Below are positions 1 to 11,058 of a stretch of 64,000 bases of DNA, piece after piece. This DNA is from Nageia nagi (lineage: Eukaryota > Pinophyta). A program made the translations under genes and the position numbers. Numbering within the stretch: position 1 is the stretch's first letter; each line of letters begins with the position of its first letter. Location of the stretch: positions 13,578,001 through 13,642,000 of the forward strand of contig JBITNC010000002.1 in assembly GCA_050084985.1 (NCBI GenBank). Direction: 5' to 3'. The notes below the pieces were generated by a model. That model was not told the origin of the DNA, searched no databases, and saw only the letters and a list, made by a program, of their open reading frames with translations.

Positions 1-721
1 AAAAATATGACATCATCTCTTAGAATCGGCAAGCTCTATTGATATTCTAGTTCTTTTAGGACCTACTAATTTTGATTAAAAAATATGATGTCATATCTTA
101 GAATTAGCAAGCTCTATTGATAGTTTAGTTCTTTTAAGACCTATTGATTTTGATCAAAAAGTGTGACATCATCTCTTAGAATCTATGGGCTCTATGATGT
201 TCTTCAAAAATCTAGCTTTGAATTCATGCAAGTCTTGGACACTTGTGTCAATAATTCTTGAAGAATTTAAGGCAATAAATATAATTCCTAGATAGTATTA
301 TATACATGACTCTTGGTTATCTTTTACAATTATCCTAGGTACCCTAAATAAGATAACATAATTTTTGGGCTCTCTTAACTTCCTGGCACTAAAGAATAAA
401 AGAATAAAGAAGAACATAACTCTTATTGACATAACTCCTAGGTATTTTTATTCACATAGTTCTTGGGCATTAAGAAAATAATATGACTCCCTGATACTCT
501 TATATACATGACTTTCAACACTCCAAGAGAAGGAAATGAAAAGAGGAGGGATTAACAAGAATGAAAGAATACAAAAAATTACAACTCTTGGAGATTCTAA
601 GAGAATAAAATCCCTCCCAGGCACTCTTGTATACATAACTCTTAGACACTAAAAAATAAAGAATAGAGAATAAAAAATAATAGAATTACCCTAATTTAGA
701 GTGTAATTCTAAAAGAATATA
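1..721 (-). repeat. 3' LTR of element E1, cut by the window start
   Basis: This segment aligns over most of its length with about 12,270-12,862. The shared stretch ends at 721 here and at 12,862 there. Read on the minus strand the right copy starts TGTATTC, and the left copy starts TATATTC, so the terminal G has become A. After 721 the E1 internal region begins; after 12,862 unrelated DNA begins, which sets the LTR edge and the minus orientation. The left part holds a 78 bp tandem repeat (separate entry). Only about the first 720 bp of a roughly 1.8 kb LTR is inside the window. Confidence 0.85.
6..200. repeat. 78 bp tandem repeat in the E1 3' LTR (about 2.4 copies)
   Basis: Units begin at 6, 84 and 162, each opening with a TATGAC-like word followed by a CATC-type stretch, CTCTATTGAT and a TTTTGAT-AAAA tail. 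The matching part of the 5' LTR near 12,270-12,360 has fewer units, so the copy number changed after insertion or differed in the source copy. Confidence 0.8.
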
Positions 722-1899
722 ATCTTTTGGTAGCTCTTTGGGGTCTCTACTTACTGGAGAATAGAACCCTTTAATTACTGCTTCTAGTGGCTTCTTTAGA
801 AATGGATTTGGTTGAGGTCTCAATTGCTGCTATCAAGTCTAGCAAAAGGAATGGCTACATATTTTTAGTTAGATCACTAAAATCCTTATACTCAATTTGT
901 AATAATATAGGGATGCCTTAATCTTCTTTGTATCTACTTTAAACCCTATTAGAACATTGTTCAACCTTCCAACATATAAAAATTTTGTAATTACCTCTTA
1001 AGCCAACTCATTTATTTATTGCAAGTCTAAGATTTTGTTTCTCAAAAATAGATTGTTTAAGGAACTGAATGGTATTGGCTACCCAATTGGTAGCACTACC
1101 CTATACATTCTATTCTTCCCATAATTTGGGAGCCTTCATCTCAATCAAAGAATTAAAGAATTTGTTAATGAATCCTAGCTCTGATGTGAGCTAGTGCTCA
1201 TTAATCTCCATGTTGAATACCAAATTTTGAAGTTCATAAATATCTCAGATCCTCCTTTGATATAGCTATTTTAGGTTGGAAGAGATTATTGCTATATCAT
1301 TTTTAGTCAAGATTCTTAAATGGGATTGCCTTCTTTCTAATATTACCCTAGGTGTATCTAGAGCCAGCTTATGGAGTGCATTCTAAACATAAAACTCCTT
1401 GATCTCCTATATAGTTTCTTCTTTTAGTAGATGCAAGTGTGATAATGTTACCATTCTATCTCCCACTTGCTCCACTAAGGATTTTCTAAAATTTTTTATG
1501 TGCAAGAACAACTTTGCATTATCATTAGATAGAACTTTATTTGTTGCAATTATAGTTTGCAGCTTGGCCTCAACCTACTTGAGCTTTTGAGCATCAATGA
1601 TTGTAGCTTGAGCTTTGAGATCTTCTATTATTTGATTTGCAATATCAAGCTCAACTTTTGTTATTATTATGCTTTTTTTCAAACTTTGATTTCTACTTAT
1701 CAAGCCTTGTAATCAATTCTTTATTTATATTCTACAACCTAGCTACTATTTAATCATTAAGGGAGTAGTATTTATTATACTGATCTATCTTATTCAATTT
1801 TTCTATCTTGGTCTCCATTTCTTGAAGACTTTTTCCAACTACCATTGAAGTATTTACAAGAAATCTAAACTAGTCAATTATTAGTGCACTTTACATATT
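722..1899. other. E1 3' untranslated region and decayed tail of the third ORF
   Basis: This stretch lies between the readable part of the third ORF and the 3' LTR. Minus-strand frames give short pieces rich in Lys, Asn and Gln, possibly the coiled-coil end of the third ORF, broken by stops and frameshifts. A weak A/G run just inside the LTR (minus strand, about 722-735) is the only candidate polypurine tract. I see no other gene here. Confidence 0.45.
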
Positions 1900-4564
1900 T
1901 ACATCTATTATAGCCATGGGAGTAATATTCAGTTTCCCTTCTTTGAAAGGAATTTGTGCTATTTTAATATCTCTCATCTCTGTTATCTTACTCAAAATTC
2001 TTGATTATTACTCAGGTATCATAGAATACTTATTAATGAAAGTTGCCTAATCAATGGGCTTTATAATTTATATAAAAAAAAATTGGCTTTATTTCCTCTT
2101 ACAAGGATATATAAATTAAAGAATGGGTAGTAATAATTCCATCTAAAATAGGTGTCTCAACTTGTTGAATATGTTGTGTCTATAGGGGAGGTGTCAAGCC
2201 TTGAGCTTTTGGTTCTTACTCTACCTCTTCCATGTCTTTATCTTTTTTCTCAATCTTATCCATTAGGCTAGAGTCTTTCTTTTACCTGAATTTATCATCA
2301 TCATCATCATTATCTCCTAGTCCTCCTTTGAGTGTAGTTGATACAAATCCATTAACTTTAGGTATGCTTACCCTACCTTATTGAATATGGCTTTGTTCCT
2401 CTTTTTTGGTTTGTGTTTGTTCTTATGCTTGGGCTTCTTTTGCAACACTAGTATTTGTATCTTGAGGCTCTTTAAACTTTTTTGTATCAAATTTTTTTGC
2501 CTCTTTTACCACCACCTTTGGAACTTCTTTTGTTGCCTCTAAAGGTGAAGGTATAATCATTTGTGACTGTGACCTTATTATAGTGGAATGAGGCTTCTTT
2601 GAAAGCTTCTATTCCTTCTCCAAGATTTGCTATTTTTGAGCTAGGGTTTGTATTTTCCTTTTCTTCTTTGGAGAAAGCTTTTAGAAAGAGGTGGTAGTGT
2701 TTGAAGGGTCTAGCTCTCCCTTATTTGAAATTTCAACCATGCTAGATGGTTGTCCTATCTATATTGGCCTCACTCCTATAGTATATTTTCTTTGAAAATG
2801 AGGAGAAAGGGGTTGTCCCAACTCTGGTAGAGGATCTTTGCAATACTCAACCTCCCAGTACTTATCATATTTGAATTTCTCAAATAATTCACTCTTAATG
2901 TGGTGAATTTTTGTTATGTATTAAAATTTGAATTTTTTAAAATAATGAATGTTGTTAGTACCCCACCCTAGATTTGCTAACTGGGTGAGGACCTCTAGGT
3001 TGAGGACAAAATCTTATCTCTTATTTTCCTAGTTCCTATACTTCCTTATTCCCTCAATGGCCATCTTAGCCTTATTCAGGGGTATGAATTTCCAATTAGG
3101 GTACATTTCTACTTCTTACTCAATTTTATTTACAAAATATTCTATATGAGGCATACTATCATGGATAAATGATGGACATTTTTTGCTTGACCTTATTATT
3201 TAGGTCATCTCTCCTGATGGGTCATACATCCATGTAGCTTCCACCATATCTAATTTGAAATGCTATATAATGAATTGAGCTATACTATCTTTACAACTTA
3301 TTTCTAAAAAAGTAAAATTCTTAGTAGAAGCTAGTATATCTATAATAGACTTAAAATTACCTCCAGACCCATGTTTGTTCTCTATAGCATAAATCTATCT
3401 TCTCATCTCTATTGAGTATAACTGGGGGGTTACATATTTAGGTAATAAGAAGGGTCTTTTAAAATACCCATACCTAATTATCATGATGCAGCTTCTTAGG
3501 AAGTACCAATCACCAATTTTATTTTCCCCTTGTAGCTCCCTCATTATGCTTTTGCACAATCTACTAGGGAGTTTTTTAGTCAAAAGTTTTACTACTGTTG
3601 CATAGAACATATCCATAAATTTGTAGTAGGATCCATGCAACTTAATCAAAATTGGTACTAGTAGGTCAGTTGGTACTGATATAGCAATTTAACTTGTTGG
3701 CTCAACTAGCAACCCTGTCTCTATGAGTTTATCAAGATTTTGATGGGCAAAGAGCCACTAAAGATATGAGGAATATCTAAAATTTGACTTCTTAATTTTA
3801 AATATACACCTCTTAATTTCTCCAATTATAAAACCTAGGAAGTCATAACAAACATGAGCCTTCAAAATATTATAATCCATACATACCATGGCTTCATCTA
3901 CTTCAATTTGGGTCTTCTTTCCTAGGATAACTACCAATGCTTGCAGCACTTCTCTATCCTTATTTCTTTCAAAACGGGCTATCTGGTATCTTGCAAAGAG
4001 TTTAGCTTTTCTAGTATTTTGGTATCTTCCATTGATCTAGCTTAACATTTCATCTTGATTGACATAAAATTCATGCTTCTCCTTTTTCAAATCAATTTGT
4101 TTCTTGACATGGAATGTCCATTTCACTAGAATAACAAATGCTTAGACTATGGAATCAGGAGAGTAATCCAATACTACTTCAAACTTAGGTTCAGATGTAT
4201 CTCCCTTTTCAATGATTTTAAACATTCCTATTTGGTAACCCTTTTGGTAATGCCTATGTGCTAAGGAGTATAAGAGCTCAAAGTAAGTAAAGGACTCATA
4301 GGGTATATAATAAGCTAGCCCCTAGTCTATCATGACATCTTTTTTTAATGAGCAAGTGACTTCCCCTTTTTAGTTACGTTGAGTGTCTTAAGCTATAGAA
4401 GAATGCGACTAGGGTCAACTCTCCATGTGTCCATATGATTAATTACCCCCATATCAATCTAGTTTATCCCTGGTGCATTCTTAAGATATTATTTCCTATA
4501 AAGAAAGAAGGTTAGCATCGAGTTGTTCTTCTTCAACTGTAGAGGATGAATGAGAAGTTGCCAT
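1900..4564 (-). pseudogene. E1 third ORF downstream of integrase, function unknown
   Basis: From ATG at 4,564 (MATSHSSS, then an acidic EEEQLD stretch) one minus-strand frame runs to at least 3,395. Two stop-free pieces, 3,949-3,758 and 3,649-3,395, are in that same frame; the interruptions are single TAG, TAA or TGA codons. Further on the reading continues through a Lys/Ser/Pro-rich, then acidic (DDDDD near 2,300), low-complexity region, with a frame change before about 1,975. The size would be near 900 residues. It sits where some Tat and Athila elements carry an extra or envelope-like ORF, but I see no clear signal peptide or membrane segment and do not recognise the family. Coding status is inferred from frame conservation only. 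Confidence 0.6.
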
Positions 4565-5059
4565 GATATCAACACCCTTCCTTAAACCTCTAGTTATCAC
4601 TTAAAAATAGTAATATGGGCAATGCAAGGTCTTGCAACTTTTCTATCTCGCAACATAACTCAGCTCTAAAATCTTTAAGCTCTAAATGCTTTGGAAACTT
4701 GTATGCTTGAAATCAACTAAGTGTTGAACTAGGGGGTATGAGGGGAATTTTATTTGTCCAAGGTTGGTAAGATTTCTATTAATGACAATTACTGCTTAAG
4801 GATCTTGAGACCCATGCATTGTATAGTTTGAGCTAGCATAGGATGGATAAGTAAATTTAAAGCACACCAAACATAATTTGTGGTACTTGTGCGATGGTTT
4901 GTGAAATCCAAAGAAATATTTCCTTAAATGCTACATTATTTAGTTGATAGCTAAGTAGTATGCTAAAATTAACTCTTGATAAAGTTGAATTAAAGTTAAG
5001 CATTAATAGCTACCTACCTTTTGAAAATTATGCAATTTTTTTATATTATTTATAATATA
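4565..5059. other. E1 spacer between integrase and the third ORF
   Basis: About 500 bp with no readable product on either strand. It probably covers the integrase C-terminal tail and the untranslated start of the third ORF. AT-rich; no hairpin or repeat stood out. Confidence 0.4.
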
Positions 5060-6400
5060 CTTTGCTTTGCAAACACTACAAGCTCACCTCATCACTTAGT
5101 AATGTTTTAAATAGATCTTGTTGATGGGAATAGGTAATTCTTAGGACCTAGTAATATCTTACAATTTGAATGCATTATTTTGCATATCCTGGATGATGAT
5201 GTAAGGCCCAATCCAATGAGAATCAAATTTTTGATGTCTTTTTAACTTTGTTCTTTCCTCATCCTATTTGAGGACAGCATCACTTGGTTCAAACTTCACC
5301 TAGAAAGACTTTTTCTTATCAAAACACTTCTTGATGATGTGTTAGTGATGCTAGAATGACTCATATGTTTTGTTATGATCTTCCTCTAATTTTAGGAGCT
5401 GACTATATCTAGATTGTAGTGGCTCAAAATGATGGTATTCCATTTCTTATAGGATTTTCAAAGTTGGTAACTTCATATGTATTGGCAACATAGGTATTTT
5501 ACCATATACCAATGCATATGGGGATGTATTTAATGTTGATTTTATACTAATTATATCAATCCATAATGCAAATTCCAATTATGTATGCCACTATCTAGGA
5601 TTCCCTTCAATTGTTCTCTTGATGATGTAGGTTAGATTTATGTTAGTTGACTCAGCTAACCCATTACCTTATGGGTAATAGTTTGAAGAGAATAACTAGT
5701 ACACTCCACACTGAGCTGCAAAGCTTGATAAATTACCTCTAGTAAATGCTAGACCATTATCTAACATAATATTCTATGGGATTCCAAAGTGGGTTATTAT
5801 CCTTTTAATCATTTCTATCATCTCTTCTTGATTTGCATTTTTGCATGGCAAAGCCTCTGACCATCTAGTGAAGTAATCCATTGCAGTCAAAATAAACTTG
5901 TGTCCTACCGAGGAATTTGGGTTTATAATACTAAAGAAGTCCATACCCCATTATTGAAAGGGTTCTTTGACTACCATAGGTTTGAGAGGCATTGTAGCTT
6001 ATCTTCTCTTTCCCATAAATCTATTGCACTTATCACACGTCTAGGCAATCTTGAATGAATATTGAAATATAATGGGCCAATAATATCTAGCTTATAATAC
6101 CCTTGCTGGTATAGTTGGTCCATTATAATGCCTACTAGAGAATCCATAATGAAATTCATGCAATATTCAACAAGATTCATATTGATTCACACATCTAAGT
6201 AGGGTTTGATCAAATTTATTTTTGTACAAATGGTCATTTGTCATGATAAATTTAACCACATGCAACTTGAATCTCCTTCTTTAAAATCTGTCTAAAGCTT
6301 TAGAGCACCTACCAGTTTGGAAATAAACCATGATTTGTTTAATCCAATCACTTTCTTAATTAAGTTGCTATTCATCCTTCATAAGAGTGATTATATGTGA
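5060..6400 (-). pseudogene. E1 integrase (Ty3/gypsy, Tat-like)
   Basis: The minus-strand reading shows a decayed zinc-binding region near 6,250-6,000, then the catalytic core. The first Asp is in TAMDYFTRWSEA (about 5,870), the second in MLDNGLAFT (about 5,760), and the Glu in GLAEST (about 5,660). Downstream is the usual alpha-helical stretch ending in a C-terminal segment with an HWIGPYII-like motif at about 5,200. The enzyme would insert the cDNA copy into the chromosome. Several in-frame stops and at least one frameshift break it. It follows RT-RNase H directly, in the normal Ty3/gypsy order. Confidence 0.8.
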
Positions 6401-6419
6401 AGCTTTAGCTATATTTTCA

Positions 6420-7640
6420 TAGAGAGCCCTACCTTTGATCAGCTTGGATGGCTTAATTTCTATGTCATATTCCATTATTTTAGTGATCTAACTAGCTTTT
6501 CCTTCACCTAGATCTCCTTGTATAATATAATTTCTTACATATGGATGGATAATAAATATAAATATTTTATTATGGAAGACACAATGCTTGAATTTTTTAA
6601 TTCCCTTCATGATGGAAAACATTTGCTTTTCAATAAATGAGTACCTTTGCTAGTGTTGATGCAATGTTTGGCTATGAAAGGCAATTAGATGTTCTTCATT
6701 GTTGTCATCTTTTTGTGCAAGAATTACGATAATGATCCTATCTAATACATGTGCATATATGATGAAATATTTTGACATATCAAAATTTTTAAGCATAAGA
6801 GCTTCTATTATAGCCTTTTTTATTTCTTTGAAGGCTAATTTTGCTTCATATGACTAGGAAAATATAGCATCTTTCTTTAGCATTTAAGTGATTGGAGATA
6901 CAATATTTAAAAAATGATTAATAAATTTTCTAATAAAATTGATTTGAACAAGTAATGACTATAAGGCCTTCTTGTTAGAGGGGAGTGGCAATGCTTCTAT
7001 AGCTTTTACTTTGTCTAGATCAATTCCTAGTCTCTCTTTTCAAATAATATGGCCAACTAACTTTTTTTGGTTGACCATAAAAATTGATTTTTTTGGATTT
7101 ATTAAAATGCCAAATTTCATGCATCTTTCAAAGATTGATCTTAGATATTCCATGTAACCACTTCTACTTCTAGATAAGACAATGATATCATCTAGATAGA
7201 TTAGTATAATCTTATTTATTAGCTCACCAAATGCATGATCCATGGCTCTTTGAAAAGTAGCTCTTGCATTAGAAAGACCAAATGGCATCCTTTAAAAAGA
7301 AAATGTCCACCATTTAGTTGTAAATTTTATTTTTAATTGATCTTCATCCTTCATCCAAATCTATTTAAATCCTTAGTAACCATCAATAATTGAAAAATAG
7401 CAAGCCCCAACTACTATATGTAAGATTTACTCCTTAGAAGGGAAAGGATAATTATCTTTAAGGGAGACTTTATTTAAATTTCTAAAATCAACACAGAGTC
7501 TGATTTCTCCACTTTTCTTTCTAATAGAAACTAGATTTGCAACCTAATAAGAATGCTTGGTAGGATATATAATTTTTGAATCAAAAAGCTTGATTAACTT
7601 TTGTTTCATTGCTTCTTCTAATTTTGGGTTGACTAGTCTT
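6420..7640 (-). pseudogene. E1 reverse transcriptase and connected RNase H
   Basis: RT motifs are in order on the minus strand: LCVDFRNLNKVSLKDNYPFP near 7,490-7,440, MPFGLSNARATFQ at 7,288-7,250, and the catalytic IYLDDII near 7,200, with both Asp kept. Thumb and connection follow (VGHII, then ALPLPSNKKAL). A Ty3-type RNase H comes next at about 6,800-6,450, with YAHVLDR in place of the usual TDAS, then FHSQTL and the RYSFIEKQM motif. The last recognisable stretch is EYDIEIKPSKLIKG. Stops and frameshifts are frequent. The product would copy element RNA to DNA and degrade the RNA strand. Confidence 0.88.
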
Positions 7641-8229
7641 TATTTTTGCCTATATTGTTTGACCTTTGGTTCAAGCTCAATTGTGTGTTGGATGACATCT
7701 TTGTCATATGTCTTAATATCATCATAAATCAAGGCAATTACTTGAGAAAACTCATGGTAAATTTGATACATAATAACCTTTTTTGGATTAGAATACTCTG
7801 AACCAAATTTTATATACTTCCTGAGTTCTACTTCTAGATCAACATAATTTTCCTTTAAGATGACTAAATACTTAGCCTTTAGGACATCTTCTAAATCAAA
7901 TAGTCTTTAAAAAGAGAGAAATACTTTTGGTATAACATTATTTCCAAGTTGAATGACATCTTATTCTTGAAAATAATCAAGCATTTCTTGAGTACCAAAT
8001 ATGTGAGCCATTGCTTCATCTATGAGGAAGTTCATAATATGCTCATTAGAGTCAAATACTTACCAAAATTTTGTAGCATTAGGTACTAAAAGCCTACACT
8101 AAACTTTGACTCCAAGAGCTTCTCTTTTATAATGAGTAGGATTATAACATGCCCCTCTTCTAGCAATTGAATTAGCTACTTGGTTGTACCTTTTAGGAAT
8201 AGATATAAAATTGATAACTAAAAATGAAT

Positions 8230-8530
8230 CTAATAAATCTCACACTCTATTCCTATAGTTATTTAGATAATTATATTTTACACTGATCTAATTTCTAACC
8301 TACTTGATGACCAACTCAAAATCACCATGGATAATTAGGCATTTGATGCCTATACTGATTACTTTAGATAACCCTAGACAAAGGGCTTCATACTCAATAG
8401 CATTATTTATATAATTCTATATGAATGAAGGAGAATCTTTTGGTAATTAATTTAAGAGATTTGAAGACCACTCTAGCTCCACATCCATGTCTACATTGGG
8501 AACCATCAAAATACACTATCCATGCCTCAT
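8230..8530 (-). pseudogene. E1 archaeal-type RNase H (aRNH), upstream of RT
   Basis: The minus strand gives IVYFDGSQCRHGCGARVVF (first catalytic Asp in YFDGS), then, after a frame change, NNAIEYEALCLGLSKVISIG with the catalytic Glu in the IEYEAL motif, then CLIIHGDFELVIK with the next Asp and a QV-to-stop change. This pattern (DGS, AEYEAL, GDSxLV) is that of plant archaeal-type RNase H, distinct from the RNase H linked to RT at 6.8-6.5 kb. It lies between protease and RT. Tat elements are known for a second RNase H; I recall it mostly after the RT-RNase H block, so this placement deserves a check. Confidence 0.82.
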
Positions 8531-8879
8531 GTTATTTATTAGTAGTGATTGAGATTGGCTAAGCTTTCTCATATAGATAATAATTTTCCATGCTACAATT
8601 TGTAACCTGATAATTTAGATCATTTGTTGAAATAACTTTAGTTGTTATTATTGATTCCCTTAGTGTGTCACTTTCATATACTTCCATTGATTATTGATAA
8701 TTCATACAATTTTATTCATTGATCCTTTTAAGATGGATAATTTTGCTACCTTCATTCAAAATCTTTATCTATTTATTTTGTAAAGGAAGTAGAAGATGAC
8801 TATAGTCTAAATCTAGGTATCCTCCCAATTTAGCAATAAATTTCTAGAAAGACATATTCCAAATAGAGGTGGAAGATCA

Positions 8880-9238
8880 ACTACAATAATATCTTAGACA
8901 ACATGAATATTAGGGAAGGCATTTAGGGTTATTTGAACACCTTTAACACTACCAACTACATCTACTAAGGAAGAATCTAATTGTTTGACACTATCAATAC
9001 ATCTTGTAATATACAACTTCATTTCATTTGCAACAACTTTAGGGATAATAATTATTACAGCTCCAATATCAATCATACAATTATTCACTACCCAACCTTC
9101 TAGTCTTAGAGATAAATAGAAAGGTGGGGGTCTTATTATACCTATTGGAGCTAGAGGGATAACTTCAAACATGGCATAGAAAGGATTCTCTTTATTTTCC
9201 CTCTTTTTACTATTTCTTAACTTCAAAGCTTCTTGCAA
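8880..9238 (-). pseudogene. E1 aspartic protease
   Basis: A 114-codon open stretch reads through a proline-rich lead (VIPLAPIGIIRPPPF) into CMIDIGAVIIIIPKVVA. The active-site triad here is D-I-G where D-T/S-G is usual; the flanking hydrophobic strands and the later QITLNAFPNIHVV segment fit a retropepsin. The T/S-to-I change would be one C-to-T transition and probably kills activity (inference). It would cut the Gag-Pol polyprotein. It lies in the gag frame region just downstream of gag. Confidence 0.8.
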
Positions 9239-9239
9239 A

Positions 9240-10824
9240 AGATCTAATTAAATTGGTATCTTTAATGCATCAAACATAATCATCCTAGAAGGAGTTTTCT
9301 TTAATTCTTCCATAATATTATATGAAGCATATGGGATGGACTTACTTGGTTTCGCTTGTTGATGTGTTTTGAAATGTTGAGTAGCCTTTTCTTTATGATA
9401 ATCAATGATGAAAGGATATCTCAATGTATCGAGTCTTTCTTTCTCTAAGAATTCTTTTCTAGTTGTAGTAGGGTTTGTTTCACTTAAGACATTTGTATCT
9501 AAATTTGATGGAATAGTACCTAAATTAAATGGAACTTGATGATGTTGGTTCTAAGGTTGAGCTATGGGAGCCTTAACTTTCTTAGGTTTAGGTTGTAGTT
9601 GAGTAGAAGCTCAATATTGCTAAGTGGCTTAAGGTTGGCGTGGAATTGCTAAAGAAGTTACTCTAGTTTGAATATAATTTGCTTGTTCTCTAGCATATCC
9701 TAAGAGCCAAAAGTTCACCATAGTGATATTAGTAGTAGGATCTGATGCAAGTTCTACCATCTAGTTAGAATGTAAGCCCAAATATTGGTAGTGATACACT
9801 ACACATGAATCTAGAAAATGAGAAGTTAAACATGGTGGACACCATTTTGTAATGCCTAAAGCAACACTATCTATAGAACTAATCATAATAGCATTTTCAA
9901 TTATTTTATAAGGATTTATTTGTTCTGGCTAGTTGACCTTACACTAGATTGATACTGATTATCATCTCTTCTATAATTAAAACCATGATTCTACCTTTCT
10001 TATAGAGTGAGCTCATTGGTTAAATTTATGATAGTTACCTCCAACTACCTAATTCTTTTCTTTTCTTGAGATATAGGTTTAGTAATAATACTTATGGATG
10101 TAGGAGTGTGTAATGCTGGTAACTGATTCTAGATAATAGGTTTGGGAGGAGTTGGTAAGACCAAAACTGTAGGATGACATATTTATGGAGCCTATTTAGG
10201 AGGTAAATTTGAAAACAAAGGTATGATTATTCTGGGCTACATTTTACTAGAGGATACTAGAGTATGTTCTATAGTTTTTGCTATCTAGTAAACATCTAGG
10301 AATGTATCTCCTAACATAACAATAAGCATATTGAGGTCAAAAAGAAAGGCTTTCCTGTAATACACTAGAGCTTATGCATTTGTTGGTCTAATCATTATTG
10401 GTATGGACTTTTATGTTCTTTCAAATTTGATATTGAAATCATTAATGGATTTATGAGGATGTCTTTTGATACATGATATGAGGCTAAAGAATGTATTATC
10501 ATCACCATCTATAGTAAATCTTTTAATTAAAGCTTAACATAACTCTTTCCATGAATTTATAGATTGAGAGGTAAGAGTTCTAAACCACTCAACTATTTTT
10601 CCTTCAAAAGAGTGTGATAGCAACTTAGTCATCATAATTTCATCAATAATATTGAAGCTTGAAACCAACAAATATGCATCTTGATAAGGTTCATATGGCA
10701 TCTTTTTAGAGCCATCATACTTGGGTAAAACTTTGAAAGCTACTTGAGGTATAGGAGATGAATTAGTAGCAACAACCAAAGGATGAATATTATTTCAAGC
10801 AAGGAAATCTATTGGTTGAGCCAT
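9240..10824 (-). pseudogene. E1 gag polyprotein
   Basis: The start is ATG at 10,824 (MAQPIDFLA). A capsid-like block follows: FKVLPKYDGSKKMPYEPYQD, then EWFRTLTSQSINSWKELC near 10,590-10,535 (the WF...L...SI.SW..L core of plant retrotransposon gag), then RHPHKSINDFNIKFERT. Later Pro/Gln-rich sequence (QPKPKKVKAPIAQP near 9,590) leads to the protease. No intact CCHC knuckle was found, though PPCL/CVVYHYQYLGLH near 9,820-9,770 may be a degraded one. Many TAG stops. The product would form the particle that packages the RNA. Confidence 0.75.
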
Positions 10825-11040
10825 ACTTAGAGAATAGGTAGGAGATGAATGATTCAAATACAACTAATAGAGGGGTCACCCTTAAAGGGAACAAAGGAGA
10901 CATAACTTAAGAAATTTTTCTCCTGATCCTCTTATGAAGAACTAATAGCTCTTGAAACCTAGGCTATCTAAGGGAATTTCTAGTATTACTTATAGTTAGT
11001 CTATGTTCTGGAGGTGCCAAGGTTCAAAACATTGACTAGT
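10825..11040 (-). other. E1 leader between PBS and gag
   Basis: About 200 bp between the primer site and the gag start; untranslated leader by position. No structure stood out. Confidence 0.55.
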
Positions 11041-11057
11041 TGATAGTAGAGTCACCA
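11041..11057 (-). promoter_or_regulatory. E1 primer binding site
   Basis: The minus strand reads TGGTGACTCTACTATCA here, next to the inner LTR edge. It resembles TGGCGACTCT-type primer sites used in Ogre/Tat elements after one C-to-T change. The tRNA was not identified. It fixes the inner end of the 5' LTR near 11,059. Confidence 0.65.
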
Positions 11058-11058
11058 A

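Noticed and set aside
7700-8230. Possible further domain between aRNH and RT in E1
   Set aside because: Only short frame pieces are readable; they fit the linker and RT N-terminus, not a separate domain.
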